Shown: positions 37,750-47,965, counted from the first letter of the stretch. The stretch: DNA of 64,000 nt from Acetobacter estunensis (GCF_019083805.1 NZ_JAHRDV010000010.1:48715-112714); one strand, 5' to 3'. Notes: generated from the letters alone by a model not told the origin. Translations and numbers: made by a program.

Positions 37750-39093
37750 GTGAAGTTCCTCTTCGTTCACCAGAATTTTCCCGGCCAGTACCTGCACCTG
37801 ATCCGTCACCTTGCACGGTCCGGACAGCACGAGATCGTTTTCATTAGCGAGAACAACGAAAACGTCATTCCGGGTGTGCGGCGCGTCATTTACCGCGCGC
37901 CCCATACACCGCCACCGAACAGTCACCCCGGCATCCGGGATTTCGCCATTGGTCTCGGTCGTGCGGATGGTGTGGCGCAGGCCGCCATGACGCTGAAAAA
38001 TCTGGGATTCGTGCCCGACATCATCCTTGGGCATCACGGCTGGGGCGAACTGCTGAACATGCAGGACGTGTTTCCGGGTGTGCCTGTTCTCGGCTATTTC
38101 GAATTTTTCTATCACACTGACAATTACGACGTGGGCTTCGACCCCGAATTTCCCCTGCTGCCCGAAATGCTGCCGCGCATCCGGGCGAAGAACGCCATCA
38201 ATCTGCAGGCGCTCAACAATCCCGGCTGGGGACAGACGCCAACGCTCTTCCAGCGCAGCACCTATCCCGACTGGGCGCAGACGCGGATCTCGGTCCTCCG
38301 CGAGGGCGTTGACCTCGACCTGTGTCGTCCCGATCCAAAAGCGGCCCGCACGACCTGTACCTTCGGGGATGTGACGATTTCGCCCAAGGACCGTCTCATC
38401 ACCTATGTGGCGCGGGATCTGGAGCCCTATCGTGGTTTCCATGTCTTCATGCGCGCGCTGCCGACCATTCTTGAAAAATGCCCGCAGGCACAGGTCGCGC
38501 TGGTGGGCGGCGATGGCGTGAGTTATGGTGCGCGTCTGCCGCACGGCACATGGAAGCAACGGATGCTCTCCGAAGTGGGAGACCGGCTAGATCTCGATCG
38601 CGTCCATTTCCTCGGCAAGGTGCCCTATGATGGCTTCCGCGCCCTGCTCCAACGCTCGGACGCGCATGTCTATCTGACATACCCGTTCGTGGCGTCATGG
38701 TCGTTGCGGGAAGCCATGGCCATGGGCTGCGCCATTGTCGGTAGCGACACCGCACCGGTGCGCGAATTCATCGAAGACGGACGGACGGGCCTGCTGGCGC
38801 CCTTCATCGAGCCGAAGCGGATTGCCGAGAGCGTGCTCACGCTGTTGGAAAACCGCAAGCAGGCCAAGGCGCTGCGAGAAGCCGCCCGGTCCGAGGCCGA
38901 AGCCACGCTGTGCATGAACGACTACCTCAACCGCTACGAAGATCTGATTGAGCAGGTTTCTGGCATTTCGCCATCGCACGAAAGCGCGCCCGCGCCGTCC
39001 GGCGCTCCGAAGAAAAAACGCACGGCTCGCAAGGAAGCGGGCACGGCAAAGCCCTCAAAAGCAAAAGCCGGTCGGACACGGGTAGAAGCGTAA
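37750..39093 (+). CDS. GT4-family glycosyltransferase with basic tail
   Basis: 447-aa retaining glycosyltransferase of the GT-B fold. It begins KFLFVHQNFPGQYLHL; the C-terminal half carries TYVARDLEPYRGFHVF, the nucleotide-sugar segment RSDAHVYLTYPFVASWSLREAMAMG, and VGSDTAPVREFIEDG with the catalytic glutamate. After about residue 405 a Lys/Ala/Arg-rich tail (KKKRTARKEAGTAKPSKAK) follows, similar in character to the tail of the preceding protein. GTG start with GGAAACGGA upstream. It ends the plus-strand glycan cluster. Confidence 0.88.
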   Translation: MKFLFVHQNFPGQYLHLIRHLARSGQHEIVFISENNENVIPGVRRVIYRAPHTPPPNSHPGIRDFAIGLGRADGVAQAAMTLKNLGFVPDIILGHHGWGELLNMQDVFPGVPVLGYFEFFYHTDNYDVGFDPEFPLLPEMLPRIRAKNAINLQALNNPGWGQTPTLFQRSTYPDWAQTRISVLREGVDLDLCRPDPKAARTTCTFGDVTISPKDRLITYVARDLEPYRGFHVFMRALPTILEKCPQAQVALVGGDGVSYGARLPHGTWKQRMLSEVGDRLDLDRVHFLGKVPYDGFRALLQRSDAHVYLTYPFVASWSLREAMAMGCAIVGSDTAPVREFIEDGRTGLLAPFIEPKRIAESVLTLLENRKQAKALREAARSEAEATLCMNDYLNRYEDLIEQVSGISPSHESAPAPSGAPKKKRTARKEAGTAKPSKAKAGRTRVEA

Positions 39094-39183
39094 GCCAGAA
39101 CCACGCTCCCCCCGCTCTTTTTTTATTGACGAATAAAGGACTGTGAGCAGGCGGCACGGATGGCCCCTGCTCCTTCCTCCCCG

Positions 39184-40242
39184 TCAGGCCGACGCGGCCA
39201 GATCCACAAGCCCGATACGACCTTCCTCTGTGCCATACCCCAGCGTGCAGCCATCCGCGCTCAGGGCCAGCGCGGTGACCGCTCCTCCGCCCGGAGCGCA
39301 CACAGGCAGCACCCGCTCGGAATTGTGGTCGATCATCAGCACGCGACCGTCCGCGAAACCCGCCACAACGACATCCTGTGTGGGATGGGTCGCCACGCGC
39401 GTGCACAGCACCCCCGGAATGCCCGGCAACTCCTGAGGAGGCTTGCCCATCGGGCCACCGCCAAAGAAGGGCCACATCACTACACAATCCGCGCCGCTGG
39501 TGGCCAGCCATTTTCCGGTGCGCGTGAACGCGAGCGAGGCCACCTTTGTGGGATAGCCGCTCATGCGCATGTTGTGGCCGTCCGGCAGACGCCATCCGTG
39601 CAGATCGTTCTCCTGCATGGCCGTCACCAGCGCCTCTCCGCCCGGATGCAGGGCGATGCCGATATGGCTGCCCTTCCACTCCAGCGTGCGAGCCGAACCG
39701 TCCTTTGAATGAACGAACCACAAGGACGCGCCATTGTAGTGTGAGGCTGCGAGCCGCTTGCCCTTGGCATCGAAGACGATGCCCGAAACGGTGGACGGGT
39801 GCTCAAGCGTGCGGATCAACGTGGTGCCGTCCGCCTCACGCAGTTGCACTTCCTTGCCTACGACACAGGCAATCTGACCTTTCCGACCATCGCTCCAGCT
39901 CGCGACATGCTCGACCCAGCGCCGCGCCTTCGCCAGTTCTTCCACCTTCCCGTCCGGAGTGGAACGAACCAAGCGGCCGTCCTCCCCACCGGTGAGAAAA
40001 GTCGCTTCTGCCACATCGGGCGCAAGGCAGAGGACCGGACCGTCATGCGCGGGGACGCTCTTCCACGTGGTCGTGTCACGCAGGGTTTCGCGCGGCACGA
40101 TCAGCAAATCGCCCTCACCGGTCGCGAAAGCGAAGCTGCGATTGTCGCGGGCCGCGCAACAGGCCGTCACATGCCCTTCGATCGTGCGCTCCGCGCCGCG
40201 ACTCTCCACCACAGAAGGGAAGCCCGCTCCCGTCTCGCTCAT
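39184..40242 (-). CDS. WD40-repeat protein
   Basis: 352-aa cytoplasmic beta-propeller. Repeated blocks such as DGPVLCLAPDVAEATFLTGGEDGRLV and ALALSADGCTLGYGTEEGRIGLVD fit WD40 blades, about seven in all. AAGGAG stands before the ATG at 40242; a GTG two codons earlier is possible. It follows a CobW-type GTPase gene by 38 bp in the same direction. CobW-WD40 pairs recur in alphaproteobacteria and have been linked to metal handling, but the function of this protein is not known. Confidence 0.8.
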   Translation of the reverse strand: MSETGAGFPSVVESRGAERTIEGHVTACCAARDNRSFAFATGEGDLLIVPRETLRDTTTWKSVPAHDGPVLCLAPDVAEATFLTGGEDGRLVRSTPDGKVEELAKARRWVEHVASWSDGRKGQIACVVGKEVQLREADGTTLIRTLEHPSTVSGIVFDAKGKRLAASHYNGASLWFVHSKDGSARTLEWKGSHIGIALHPGGEALVTAMQENDLHGWRLPDGHNMRMSGYPTKVASLAFTRTGKWLATSGADCVVMWPFFGGGPMGKPPQELPGIPGVLCTRVATHPTQDVVVAGFADGRVLMIDHNSERVLPVCAPGGGAVTALALSADGCTLGYGTEEGRIGLVDLAASA

Positions 40243-40280
40243 GTCCACTCTCCTTGCGGCGTGTTTTCAAAAACCGTCAT

Positions 40281-41264
40281 TCAGGCCCGGCAGCTTTCAA
40301 GACCACGACGCAGACGCGGACGGTTGAGGTTGCGCCCGATCAGCACCAGGCGCGACTCACGCGGCTCCCCTGCCTTCCACGGACCGATGAAATCTCCATC
40401 CGCCATCATGTGCACGGCCTGAAAGGCAAACCGTTCGTCACGTCCCTTGAAATCGAGGATACCCTTGGTGCGCAGGATGTCGCCGCCCTGCTCCTGAAGC
40501 AGCGCGCTGATCCACGCATGAAAACGCCCCTCGTCCAGAGGCTCCTTCACGGAGAGGGAAATGCTGGTGACGCCTTCCTCATGCGAATGCTCAGTGTTTT
40601 CAAGAAAGTCCGGCTCATAGGCCAGCGCGCGCTGAAGGTCGAAGCCGCCCTGATCGAGCACATCCGTCAAGGGAACATCGCCGCGCACGGCCCGATGAAT
40701 ACGCACATGGGCGTTAATCTGACGCAGACGTTTCTCGATCTCCTCAAGCTTCGCCTCGTCCACGAGATCGGTCTTGTTGAGGATGATGACATCCGCGAAC
40801 GCGACCTGATGCACGGCCTCGGGGCTTTCATCGAGCGTGGCCAGCACGTTGTAGGCGTCTACCACCGTGACGACGGCGTCCAGCCGTGTCTTGCCACGCA
40901 CATCCTCGTCCACGAAGAAAGTCTGCGCCACGGGGGCCGGATCGGCCAGTCCCGTGGTTTCGACGATGATGCCATCGAACTTCGTGCGCCGCTTCATCAG
41001 GCTGCCGAGAATGCGGATCAGATCGCCGCGCACGGTGCAGCAGATGCAGCCGTTGTTCATCTCGAACACTTCCTCGTCGGCATCGACCACGAGGTCGTTG
41101 TCCACGCCGAGTTCACCGAATTCGTTGATGACGACAGCGTATTTCCGGCCGTGTTCAGCCGTGAGGATGTGGTTGAGAAGCGTGGTCTTGCCCGCGCCGA
41201 GAAAACCCGTCAGCACCGTTACCGGCACAAGCTGCTTTGCGGTCGCGTCCTGCGTTCCCGACAT
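40281..41264 (-). CDS. CobW/COG0523 metal-chaperone GTPase
   Basis: 327-aa G3E GTPase. Motifs in order: P-loop TGFLGAGKTTLLN, metal site GCICCTVRGDL, Walker B-like VETTGLADP, base-specificity ILNKTDLVD, and a CobW C-terminal domain (SISLSVKEPLDEGRFHAWI). A His-containing ENTEHSHEEG loop lies between them. The family inserts zinc or cobalt into target proteins. GGAGAACGCC precedes ATG 41264; a 20-residue longer start is not supported. It heads a two-gene unit with the WD40 protein. Which metal it handles cannot be told. Confidence 0.9.
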   Translation of the reverse strand: MSGTQDATAKQLVPVTVLTGFLGAGKTTLLNHILTAEHGRKYAVVINEFGELGVDNDLVVDADEEVFEMNNGCICCTVRGDLIRILGSLMKRRTKFDGIIVETTGLADPAPVAQTFFVDEDVRGKTRLDAVVTVVDAYNVLATLDESPEAVHQVAFADVIILNKTDLVDEAKLEEIEKRLRQINAHVRIHRAVRGDVPLTDVLDQGGFDLQRALAYEPDFLENTEHSHEEGVTSISLSVKEPLDEGRFHAWISALLQEQGGDILRTKGILDFKGRDERFAFQAVHMMADGDFIGPWKAGEPRESRLVLIGRNLNRPRLRRGLESCRA

Positions 41265-41362
41265 GGCGTTCTCCTTTTCCTCTGGCAAGTGGCCCGGGCA
41301 GGCCACATTCATTGTGACGGACATATAGGCACGCCCTCCCCACCCGGCAAAGGGAGGCCGCG

Positions 41363-44300
41363 TCAGAACATGTTGCGCAGGATGCCGGGGAGAAAGATCG
41401 TCAGCGGTTCGACGGAAAAAGCGGGTTTGTCGATGCGTCCGTCGAGCGCGAACTTCACCGCCAGCAACCCGCCCCCTTTCTCAGGTGCGAGAAGATGTCC
41501 GACGCCGGGAATCTCGCCGGGAATCTCGTTGATCGCAAAGGCCGGCACGATGGTGCCCGAGAGCTGCATCGTGCCTTTGTCCAGATCGACCGGCCCTTCC
41601 AGCGTGGCACCCAGGGCGCCGTTGCCCGCGCGACCATCGCGGATATGCAGGACGCCATCGGCGAATTTCACCGGCATTTCAAACCGCTGGACCTCGAACT
41701 CCGAGTGATCGCGGGAATTGAGCCAACCATAAATCGACAGGCTACGCGCCACCAGAAGCGCACCGGGCGCATGACGGATGGTGAAGGGCGAGAGTTTGAG
41801 CGCTCCCTTGAAGGGCGCGGTGGGCTGCTGGTCATCGAAATGGCCGTGAAAGACCGCATGACCGCCGACCATCATGTCGGTCACGCCCATGCGGTCGAGC
41901 AGTTGGCCGAAATCGGGAATGTCCGCCACCAGCTTGCGACGGTTGCCATCGGGGACAATGTCCACCTGCGCGACCGAAGGTTCGGTCATGGCAAAACGCA
42001 TGCGCTCGATGCGCACACCGTTATGGTCGAAATAGGCGTCCACGCCACCGATACGCTTGTCGCGCCCATAATAAATGTGGTTCGCCTTCAGATCGATCAC
42101 CCACGGACGCTGCGGTGGCCCGCTCACCTTGCCGCTGGCCGCTTGGGGAACATGCAGGGTAGTGGCTTTCTCGGCAGGCTCAGCGGCTGTGTTGGTTTCT
42201 ACCAGCGGGCTGAGGTCGAGATCATTGGCGCGAATCCGCACCGTGATCGGCTCCCATGTTCGCTTCGGCAGGAACAGCGTGGCCGAGCCAGTTGAACGAC
42301 CAACCCGGAAAGCCGGCACATCGAGTTCCGGCACGCGCCCCGGACGCAGATGCGCCTCTCCGTTGACATCGAGATCCGGTCCCTGCGCGCGGATGCCGGA
42401 AGCGGACACGATGTTGCCGCCTTCAAGCTGGAGGTCGGCATGCACGGTGGTGGGTTGTCCGGGCGCCTTGCTCCACAGGGGAATATGGATGCCGGCCTGT
42501 TTGAGATTCAGGTCGAGAGCGAGCCGGTCATGAGCCTGTTTTATGACGGAATAGTCCACCTGAAGGTCGGCCCGGCCCGAAACATGATCCTGCACCGGAA
42601 TACCCGCCGCCGCGACCGTCTCGGGCGTGAGGTGAAGATGCGTCACGATATGATCGACCGCCTGTCCGGGCGCCACACGGTCGAAGTCGATCATGCCTTT
42701 CACATCCGCGGGAATGTGGCTGAACACGCCGCCGCCGGTAAAGGTCATGCCGTGCATCGTGACATCGGAATCGAGCGTTCCGCCATCAACGTTGCGCTGC
42801 AGGGCCACATTGCCGAGATGCACATGCGTGAGATGGGCATGGCCGTTCAGCGTCATCTGATCGGTCGTCACGCTTGCGATCAGCGGTAGGCTGAGCGTGA
42901 AGTGGACAGCGCCATAGCCACGGGGATGATCGAAAGGCAGTGGATGCTTCGAGAGAATGTGCAGCCGCTGCTCGGACAGAAGCGCGAAATGATCGCGCAG
43001 GTCTCCGCTCAGTCCGATCTCGATAGTTCCGATCTGATCCTTCTTGTCCAGATCGCTGATGATCATGCTGCCCGGCTGCACCTCCAGACGTCCGCTGCCC
43101 GTCGTACCCACACTGGCCAGCGTGCGTGTGGTGGGCTGATAGCCATGGGCGAAATCGATGCGGATGGTCTTGAGATCCACAAATTCCAGATGCGCGTCCA
43201 AGCCTTTTATCGGCGCGATGGGACGCAACCAGTGAACGTCCATTCCCTTGCCGTCCAGCCCGCCAGAGACACTGACGACATCGGGAGATTTTCCTGTGCG
43301 GTCAGGGCCGATGCCCAATCGGACATGCACGTTCTCGATCGTGCCCGCCGTGATGTTGCGCGACACCCAGCGTCGCGCACCTTTCGCGGCCTTGGCTGGC
43401 CAGTAATCCGCCACCCGGTCGAACGGGACGTCCGAAAGGCCGGTGTCGAGCGTGCCGGTCATGGCGCCCGGCATGGCGAGATTGCGCCAGTCAACAGCGC
43501 CTGTGGCCGTCAGCACCGGGGGCGGAAGAGGCGTTTCGTTTGATGATGGCGTGGAAGCCTGTGCGGCAGAAGACGTTGTGGCCGACTGCACGCTTCCTTC
43601 CTGCGTCACCGGCATGACGACGGGCTGTGGGGGCGGCCGCAGTTGCACCGCAAAGGAATCGAGCGACAGGTGGGCGGGCCATCCCGCCTTCGTCTGCTCA
43701 TCCAGCGTCATATGCAGAGTGGCCTGCCCATTCTGCGGATAGAGCGTGGAACCGGCCGCCCGGATTTCACCCGTGCCGAGCGCGATATGCGCCACGGCTT
43801 CACGCGGCATCATGTACCACGCGCGCTTTCCCGCCTGCAGGACCACATCCGCGTCCAGACCGATGGGTGCCTGCACTTTCTTCAGTTCGGGCGCGAGGCT
43901 GACAAAGCCTGCGGGTGTCACCGGATCGAGCGTGACATGCCAGTGCAGCGCCTGATCGGCGGACAGTTCGCCCCTTGCACTTAGATGCAGCGATACGGGT
44001 GAAGCGGCGGTCGCAGAGTCAGCAGGCGCTCCCGTCACGCCCAGAGTGAGAGCGCCCGAAAGCCCGTGACGGCGCTTCACCACTACAGGCGTAAGGTCCG
44101 CATCCATCGGGTCCACGGTCCAGACCTGTCCCGTCACATCGTCCCTGAGCACCACATGCGTCTGCGCCAGCACCAGCCGCCGGAGATGTTTGATGCCGAT
44201 GGGAGGAAAACCACCGCCCTTGCCGGAAGACTCTCCTGGAAGATCGAGATCGACATTGCCCTGCGCATCACGTCGCAGCGCGATCTGCGCGCCCGTTACC

Positions 44301-44740
44301 CGCAGGTCGGTCAGCGACAGACCGCCACGGAAAAGCGGCAGAGCGTCCAACGCGATGGCACCCGAGGCAATACTGTCCGCAACCCGGTTCTGCGCGTCCA
44401 GTATCCGCACATCCGTCAATTCCAGCAGGACGGGAGAGGTCAGCCCGTCCCGCAGGCTGTTCCAGCGCAGTTGCGCGTGTCCCACATCCAGCCGTCCGCG
44501 TGGGGGCTGGCCGTGGCCACCCCCTTCCACCGTGACGGGCAGGAACAGATGCGCAAGCGGCGTGACATCCACCGGCCCTGCCAACATGGCGAGCAGCACG
44601 CCACCGCCAGCCAGCAGCGGCACGCCAACCATCGCCCCGGCCGCAAGCAGAACCCGGCGGCCCCATCGTCGGCGGGGACGGGGAGGCACCACGATTCCGG
44701 ACGCGGGATGTTCGTCCCTGTCTTGACCGGAACCGCTCAT
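41363..44740 (-). CDS. AsmA/YhdP-like envelope protein
   Basis: Very large (1125 aa) protein with a cytoplasmic Pro/Arg-rich start, one transmembrane helix (VLLAAGAMVGVPLLAGGGVLLAML) and a long periplasmic beta-rich body. The C-terminus (residues about 930-1110) shows the AsmA/DUF3971 features GRAGNGALGATLEGPVDLD and INEIPGEIPGVGHLL. AsmA-like proteins form bridges carrying phospholipid to the outer membrane. The ATG at 44740 has GGTGGGG upstream. It is divergent from glnE. Confidence 0.83.
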   Translation of the reverse strand: MSGSGQDRDEHPASGIVVPPRPRRRWGRRVLLAAGAMVGVPLLAGGGVLLAMLAGPVDVTPLAHLFLPVTVEGGGHGQPPRGRLDVGHAQLRWNSLRDGLTSPVLLELTDVRILDAQNRVADSIASGAIALDALPLFRGGLSLTDLRVTGAQIALRRDAQGNVDLDLPGESSGKGGGFPPIGIKHLRRLVLAQTHVVLRDDVTGQVWTVDPMDADLTPVVVKRRHGLSGALTLGVTGAPADSATAASPVSLHLSARGELSADQALHWHVTLDPVTPAGFVSLAPELKKVQAPIGLDADVVLQAGKRAWYMMPREAVAHIALGTGEIRAAGSTLYPQNGQATLHMTLDEQTKAGWPAHLSLDSFAVQLRPPPQPVVMPVTQEGSVQSATTSSAAQASTPSSNETPLPPPVLTATGAVDWRNLAMPGAMTGTLDTGLSDVPFDRVADYWPAKAAKGARRWVSRNITAGTIENVHVRLGIGPDRTGKSPDVVSVSGGLDGKGMDVHWLRPIAPIKGLDAHLEFVDLKTIRIDFAHGYQPTTRTLASVGTTGSGRLEVQPGSMIISDLDKKDQIGTIEIGLSGDLRDHFALLSEQRLHILSKHPLPFDHPRGYGAVHFTLSLPLIASVTTDQMTLNGHAHLTHVHLGNVALQRNVDGGTLDSDVTMHGMTFTGGGVFSHIPADVKGMIDFDRVAPGQAVDHIVTHLHLTPETVAAAGIPVQDHVSGRADLQVDYSVIKQAHDRLALDLNLKQAGIHIPLWSKAPGQPTTVHADLQLEGGNIVSASGIRAQGPDLDVNGEAHLRPGRVPELDVPAFRVGRSTGSATLFLPKRTWEPITVRIRANDLDLSPLVETNTAAEPAEKATTLHVPQAASGKVSGPPQRPWVIDLKANHIYYGRDKRIGGVDAYFDHNGVRIERMRFAMTEPSVAQVDIVPDGNRRKLVADIPDFGQLLDRMGVTDMMVGGHAVFHGHFDDQQPTAPFKGALKLSPFTIRHAPGALLVARSLSIYGWLNSRDHSEFEVQRFEMPVKFADGVLHIRDGRAGNGALGATLEGPVDLDKGTMQLSGTIVPAFAINEIPGEIPGVGHLLAPEKGGGLLAVKFALDGRIDKPAFSVEPLTIFLPGILRNMF

Positions 44741-44890
44741 CGACCCCACCCTGCTGGCACGTTCTCTCCTTCAGACCTCACTCGCTGGCTTCCCTGTACA
44801 AGACCTCCACCGATCAGGCCCATGTCGCGACGCACCTCTTTTTTCTCCCCCACCGACCGCATCCGTGGCGCTTCTACAGGAAAAGGCACA

Positions 44891-47800
44891 ATGCGCCCAA
44901 AGGATGGCGAAACCTCTGCACACACAGCGCGGCTGCGTCGCCATCAGCCGCACTGGCCTCAGGCCCGCTGGCCCTCGCCGACAGACGCGACAGCGGTGCG
45001 CAACTTCCTCGACGATTTTCTGCCTCGCTGGCAGGAGGCCGGTCTCGATCCTGCCCTGCCCGATCACCCCGATGTCGCAGCACTTCTTGCCTGTGTGGGC
45101 GGCAACAGCCCCTATCTGGCGGACCTGATTCTCCGTGCGCCCACCGATTTCGCCACCCTGCTGAGAGAAGGGCCCGACGCCTTTGCCGAGGCGACGCTGG
45201 CTGCAGTCGAGGCGTTGCCGCCCATCGTGGACCGCGATTCGCTGTGCGCCGCCATGCGCCATGCCAAGAGCCGTGTCGCCCTGACCTGCGCGCTGGCCGA
45301 TATCGGTCGGTTCTGGCCGCTGGAAACCGTAACGCAAACGCTCAGCCGTCTGGCCGAAGTGACGCTGGACGCCGCCGTGCGCCACCTTCTGCGAGCCGCC
45401 CATGACGCGGGCCGCCTGTCATTGCGGGACCCGGGACGCCCGACATGGAAGAGCGGATATGTCGTGCTGGCGATGGGAAAGCTGGGTGCGCGGGAGCTGA
45501 ACTTCTCCTCCGACATCGACCTTGTGGTGCTGTTCGACGCCGAACTGCACGATGATCCCGACACGGCCCGGCAGATGTTCATTCGCCTGACCGGCGATCT
45601 CGTGCGTTTGATGGAAACGCATGACGCCAACGGCTATGTTTTTCGCACCGACCTGCGCCTGCGCCCCGATCCCTCCGCCACGCCGCTCGCCGTCTCCCTG
45701 CCTGCCGCCATCGCCTATTACGAAAGCCTTGGCCAGACATGGGAACGCGCCGCCATGACCAAGGCGCGGCCTGTTGCGGGCAACCTCACGCTCGGGCGTG
45801 AGTTCCTGCGTGCGATCCATCCCTTCATCTGGCGGCGGCATCTGGATTTTGCGCTGATCGACGACATCCACGCGATGAAAGCCAAGATCGACCGCCACCG
45901 CAAACCCGGCCGCACTGGGCTGGCCGCCATGCCCGACACAACGCTGCTGGACCCGGACACCGGAGTGGCATGGCTGCTTGGCCATAACATGAAGCTGGGA
46001 GAAGGAGGCATTCGCGAGATCGAGTTCGTGGCGCAGGCCATGCAACTCGTCTGGGGCGGTCGCACGCCCAGCCTGCGCGACCGCACCACTCTGGGGGCGC
46101 TGCGCACCCTCACCCGCTCGGGCCATATGCCGCGCGAGGATGCACAGGTGCTGGCGCGGGCTTACCGCCTTCTGCGCGAGGTGGAACATCGCGTGCAGAT
46201 GCGCGCCGATCAGCAAACGCACGATCTTCCCACAACGGTGGAGCGGTTCGACGCGTTGGCCATCTTCCTCGGCTATGCCAGCGGTGGAGATTTCGCACTC
46301 GACCTGCTCCCGCAGATGCGCGCGGCGCGGCGTATTTTCGAGCATCATTTCAGCAGCCCTACCCGTGCGACCGCCGCCGAGGAGGCCGATCTCGATCTGG
46401 GCGCGGACGATCTTCCCGCGCGGCTGGGCGAACTTGGCTTTCCCGAAACTGATTGCGTGGCAGCGGCGTCCATCATGGAGCATTGGGCCGGCAACAGCCG
46501 CCGCGCCCTGCGTTCGGAACGTGCCCACGCTCTCCTGCGCGGCCTGTTGCCGGCTCTGCTGAAAAGCTTCATGGCCCGACGCGATCCGCTCGCCTGCCTG
46601 CGCCATTTCGATACGTTGCTCTCCCGGCAACGCGCGGGCGTGCAGCTTCTCTCGCTTCTGGAGCGCAATCCGTCCCTTCTTGAGCGGATCGCCGCCATCT
46701 TCGACGCCTCGCCGTTTCTTGCCAGTCATCTGGCTGATACGCCTTCGGCCCTCGAAGGGTTGCTGGAAGTTCAGGAAGAAGAGGACGAGGACATCTCCTC
46801 CGCTCCCGCGCTTGCGCCCCGGCAGGTGCAGCTTCTGGCGGACGAAAAGCCGGATCTGGAAACATTGGTCATGCGTCTGCGTCCTGTGGTGCGGGCGGAA
46901 GAATTCCGTCTCTCGGTCGCGCGTCTGGAAGGGCGAGTGGACGAAGACGCCGCCGCCCACGACCGGACCGCGATGGCCGATGCTGTCATGAGCGTTCTTC
47001 TGGACTGCGTGTTCGAGACACATCGCACCCGCTATGGCCATGTAAAGGGCGGCGGCATGGCGGTAGTGGCGCTGGGCAAGGCCGGCTCGCGGGAAATGAT
47101 GGCCGGCTCGGACCTCGATCTTATGCTGGTCTTCGACCATCCCGAAGAGGTGATGCAGAGCACGCCAGCGCAAGGAGGCGGAAAATCCCTGAGCGTTTCG
47201 CAATATTACCTTCGTCTCTCACATGCTTTCATCGCCGCCCTTACCGCGCCCGATGCGGAGGGACCGCTCTATCCCGTGGACATGCGGCTGCGTCCCTCCG
47301 GGGCCGCCGGACCTGTGGCGGTCCCGCTGTCCGCCTTCCGCCGTTATCACGCAGAGGAATCGTGGACATGGGAGCGCATGGCGCTGACACGGGCACGGTT
47401 CATCACGCAGGTGGGCGAACGTGGCACACGAACACGGCTGAAAAAGACGTGGCAGACCGATCTCGATGCGGCTCTCGCCCCCCGCTCCGACAGCCCGCCA
47501 GAGAGACTGCGCGCTGACGCCGCCGCCATGCGTCACCGTCTTGCCCGGGATCTGCCGCCTTCCAGTCCATGGGACATCAAGCGTCGGGAAGGCGGTCTGA
47601 TGGAAGTCGAGTTCATCGCCCAGACGCTTCAGCTTGTGGCGGGAACGGCGAAAGCCCGCTCGCCCGTCACGGCGCAGGCGTTTCATTTGCTGGCGCGCGA
47701 GAAAGTCATTTCCAGAGACGATGCGCAGGTGCTGATCGCCGCCGATGAATACTGGCGCAGTCTGCAAAGTGTGCTGCGTCTATTGTGCGGTCCCACGCCG

Positions 47801-47965
47801 CCCATCGACCCTGCCCAAGACCTGCCGCCCGCAACACTCGATCTCCTGTGTCGGAGCATGAACGTGTCGGGCATCGACGTGCTGGCAACGGATGTGGCGC
47901 AACTGGCCGAGACGGTGCGCGCCCTGTTCGTGCGGCTGATCGGACCCGTGGAGCCTGACTCTTGA
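44891..47965 (+). CDS. glnE: Glutamine synthetase adenylyltransferase/deadenylylase
   Basis: Controls glutamine synthetase by adding and removing AMP. The 1024-aa protein has two nucleotidyltransferase domains: the first with FSSDIDLVVLFD (deadenylylase) and VFRTDLRLRPDPS, the second with AGSDLDLMLVFD (adenylylase) and YPVDMRLRPSGAAGP. AGGAAAAGG stands before the ATG at 44891. The frame is open far upstream, but that stretch overlaps the divergent AsmA gene in antisense. Confidence 0.93.
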   Translation: MRPKDGETSAHTARLRRHQPHWPQARWPSPTDATAVRNFLDDFLPRWQEAGLDPALPDHPDVAALLACVGGNSPYLADLILRAPTDFATLLREGPDAFAEATLAAVEALPPIVDRDSLCAAMRHAKSRVALTCALADIGRFWPLETVTQTLSRLAEVTLDAAVRHLLRAAHDAGRLSLRDPGRPTWKSGYVVLAMGKLGARELNFSSDIDLVVLFDAELHDDPDTARQMFIRLTGDLVRLMETHDANGYVFRTDLRLRPDPSATPLAVSLPAAIAYYESLGQTWERAAMTKARPVAGNLTLGREFLRAIHPFIWRRHLDFALIDDIHAMKAKIDRHRKPGRTGLAAMPDTTLLDPDTGVAWLLGHNMKLGEGGIREIEFVAQAMQLVWGGRTPSLRDRTTLGALRTLTRSGHMPREDAQVLARAYRLLREVEHRVQMRADQQTHDLPTTVERFDALAIFLGYASGGDFALDLLPQMRAARRIFEHHFSSPTRATAAEEADLDLGADDLPARLGELGFPETDCVAAASIMEHWAGNSRRALRSERAHALLRGLLPALLKSFMARRDPLACLRHFDTLLSRQRAGVQLLSLLERNPSLLERIAAIFDASPFLASHLADTPSALEGLLEVQEEEDEDISSAPALAPRQVQLLADEKPDLETLVMRLRPVVRAEEFRLSVARLEGRVDEDAAAHDRTAMADAVMSVLLDCVFETHRTRYGHVKGGGMAVVALGKAGSREMMAGSDLDLMLVFDHPEEVMQSTPAQGGGKSLSVSQYYLRLSHAFIAALTAPDAEGPLYPVDMRLRPSGAAGPVAVPLSAFRRYHAEESWTWERMALTRARFITQVGERGTRTRLKKTWQTDLDAALAPRSDSPPERLRADAAAMRHRLARDLPPSSPWDIKRREGGLMEVEFIAQTLQLVAGTAKARSPVTAQAFHLLAREKVISRDDAQVLIAADEYWRSLQSVLRLLCGPTPPIDPAQDLPPATLDLLCRSMNVSGIDVLATDVAQLAETVRALFVRLIGPVEPDS

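Noticed and set aside
44066..44890. 275-codon upstream extension of glnE
   Set aside because: Low-complexity Arg/His/Pro-rich translation antisense to the AsmA-like gene; the GlnE start at 44891 has a ribosome binding site.
45419..47203. 594-aa minus-strand frame
   Set aside because: Antisense shadow of glnE.
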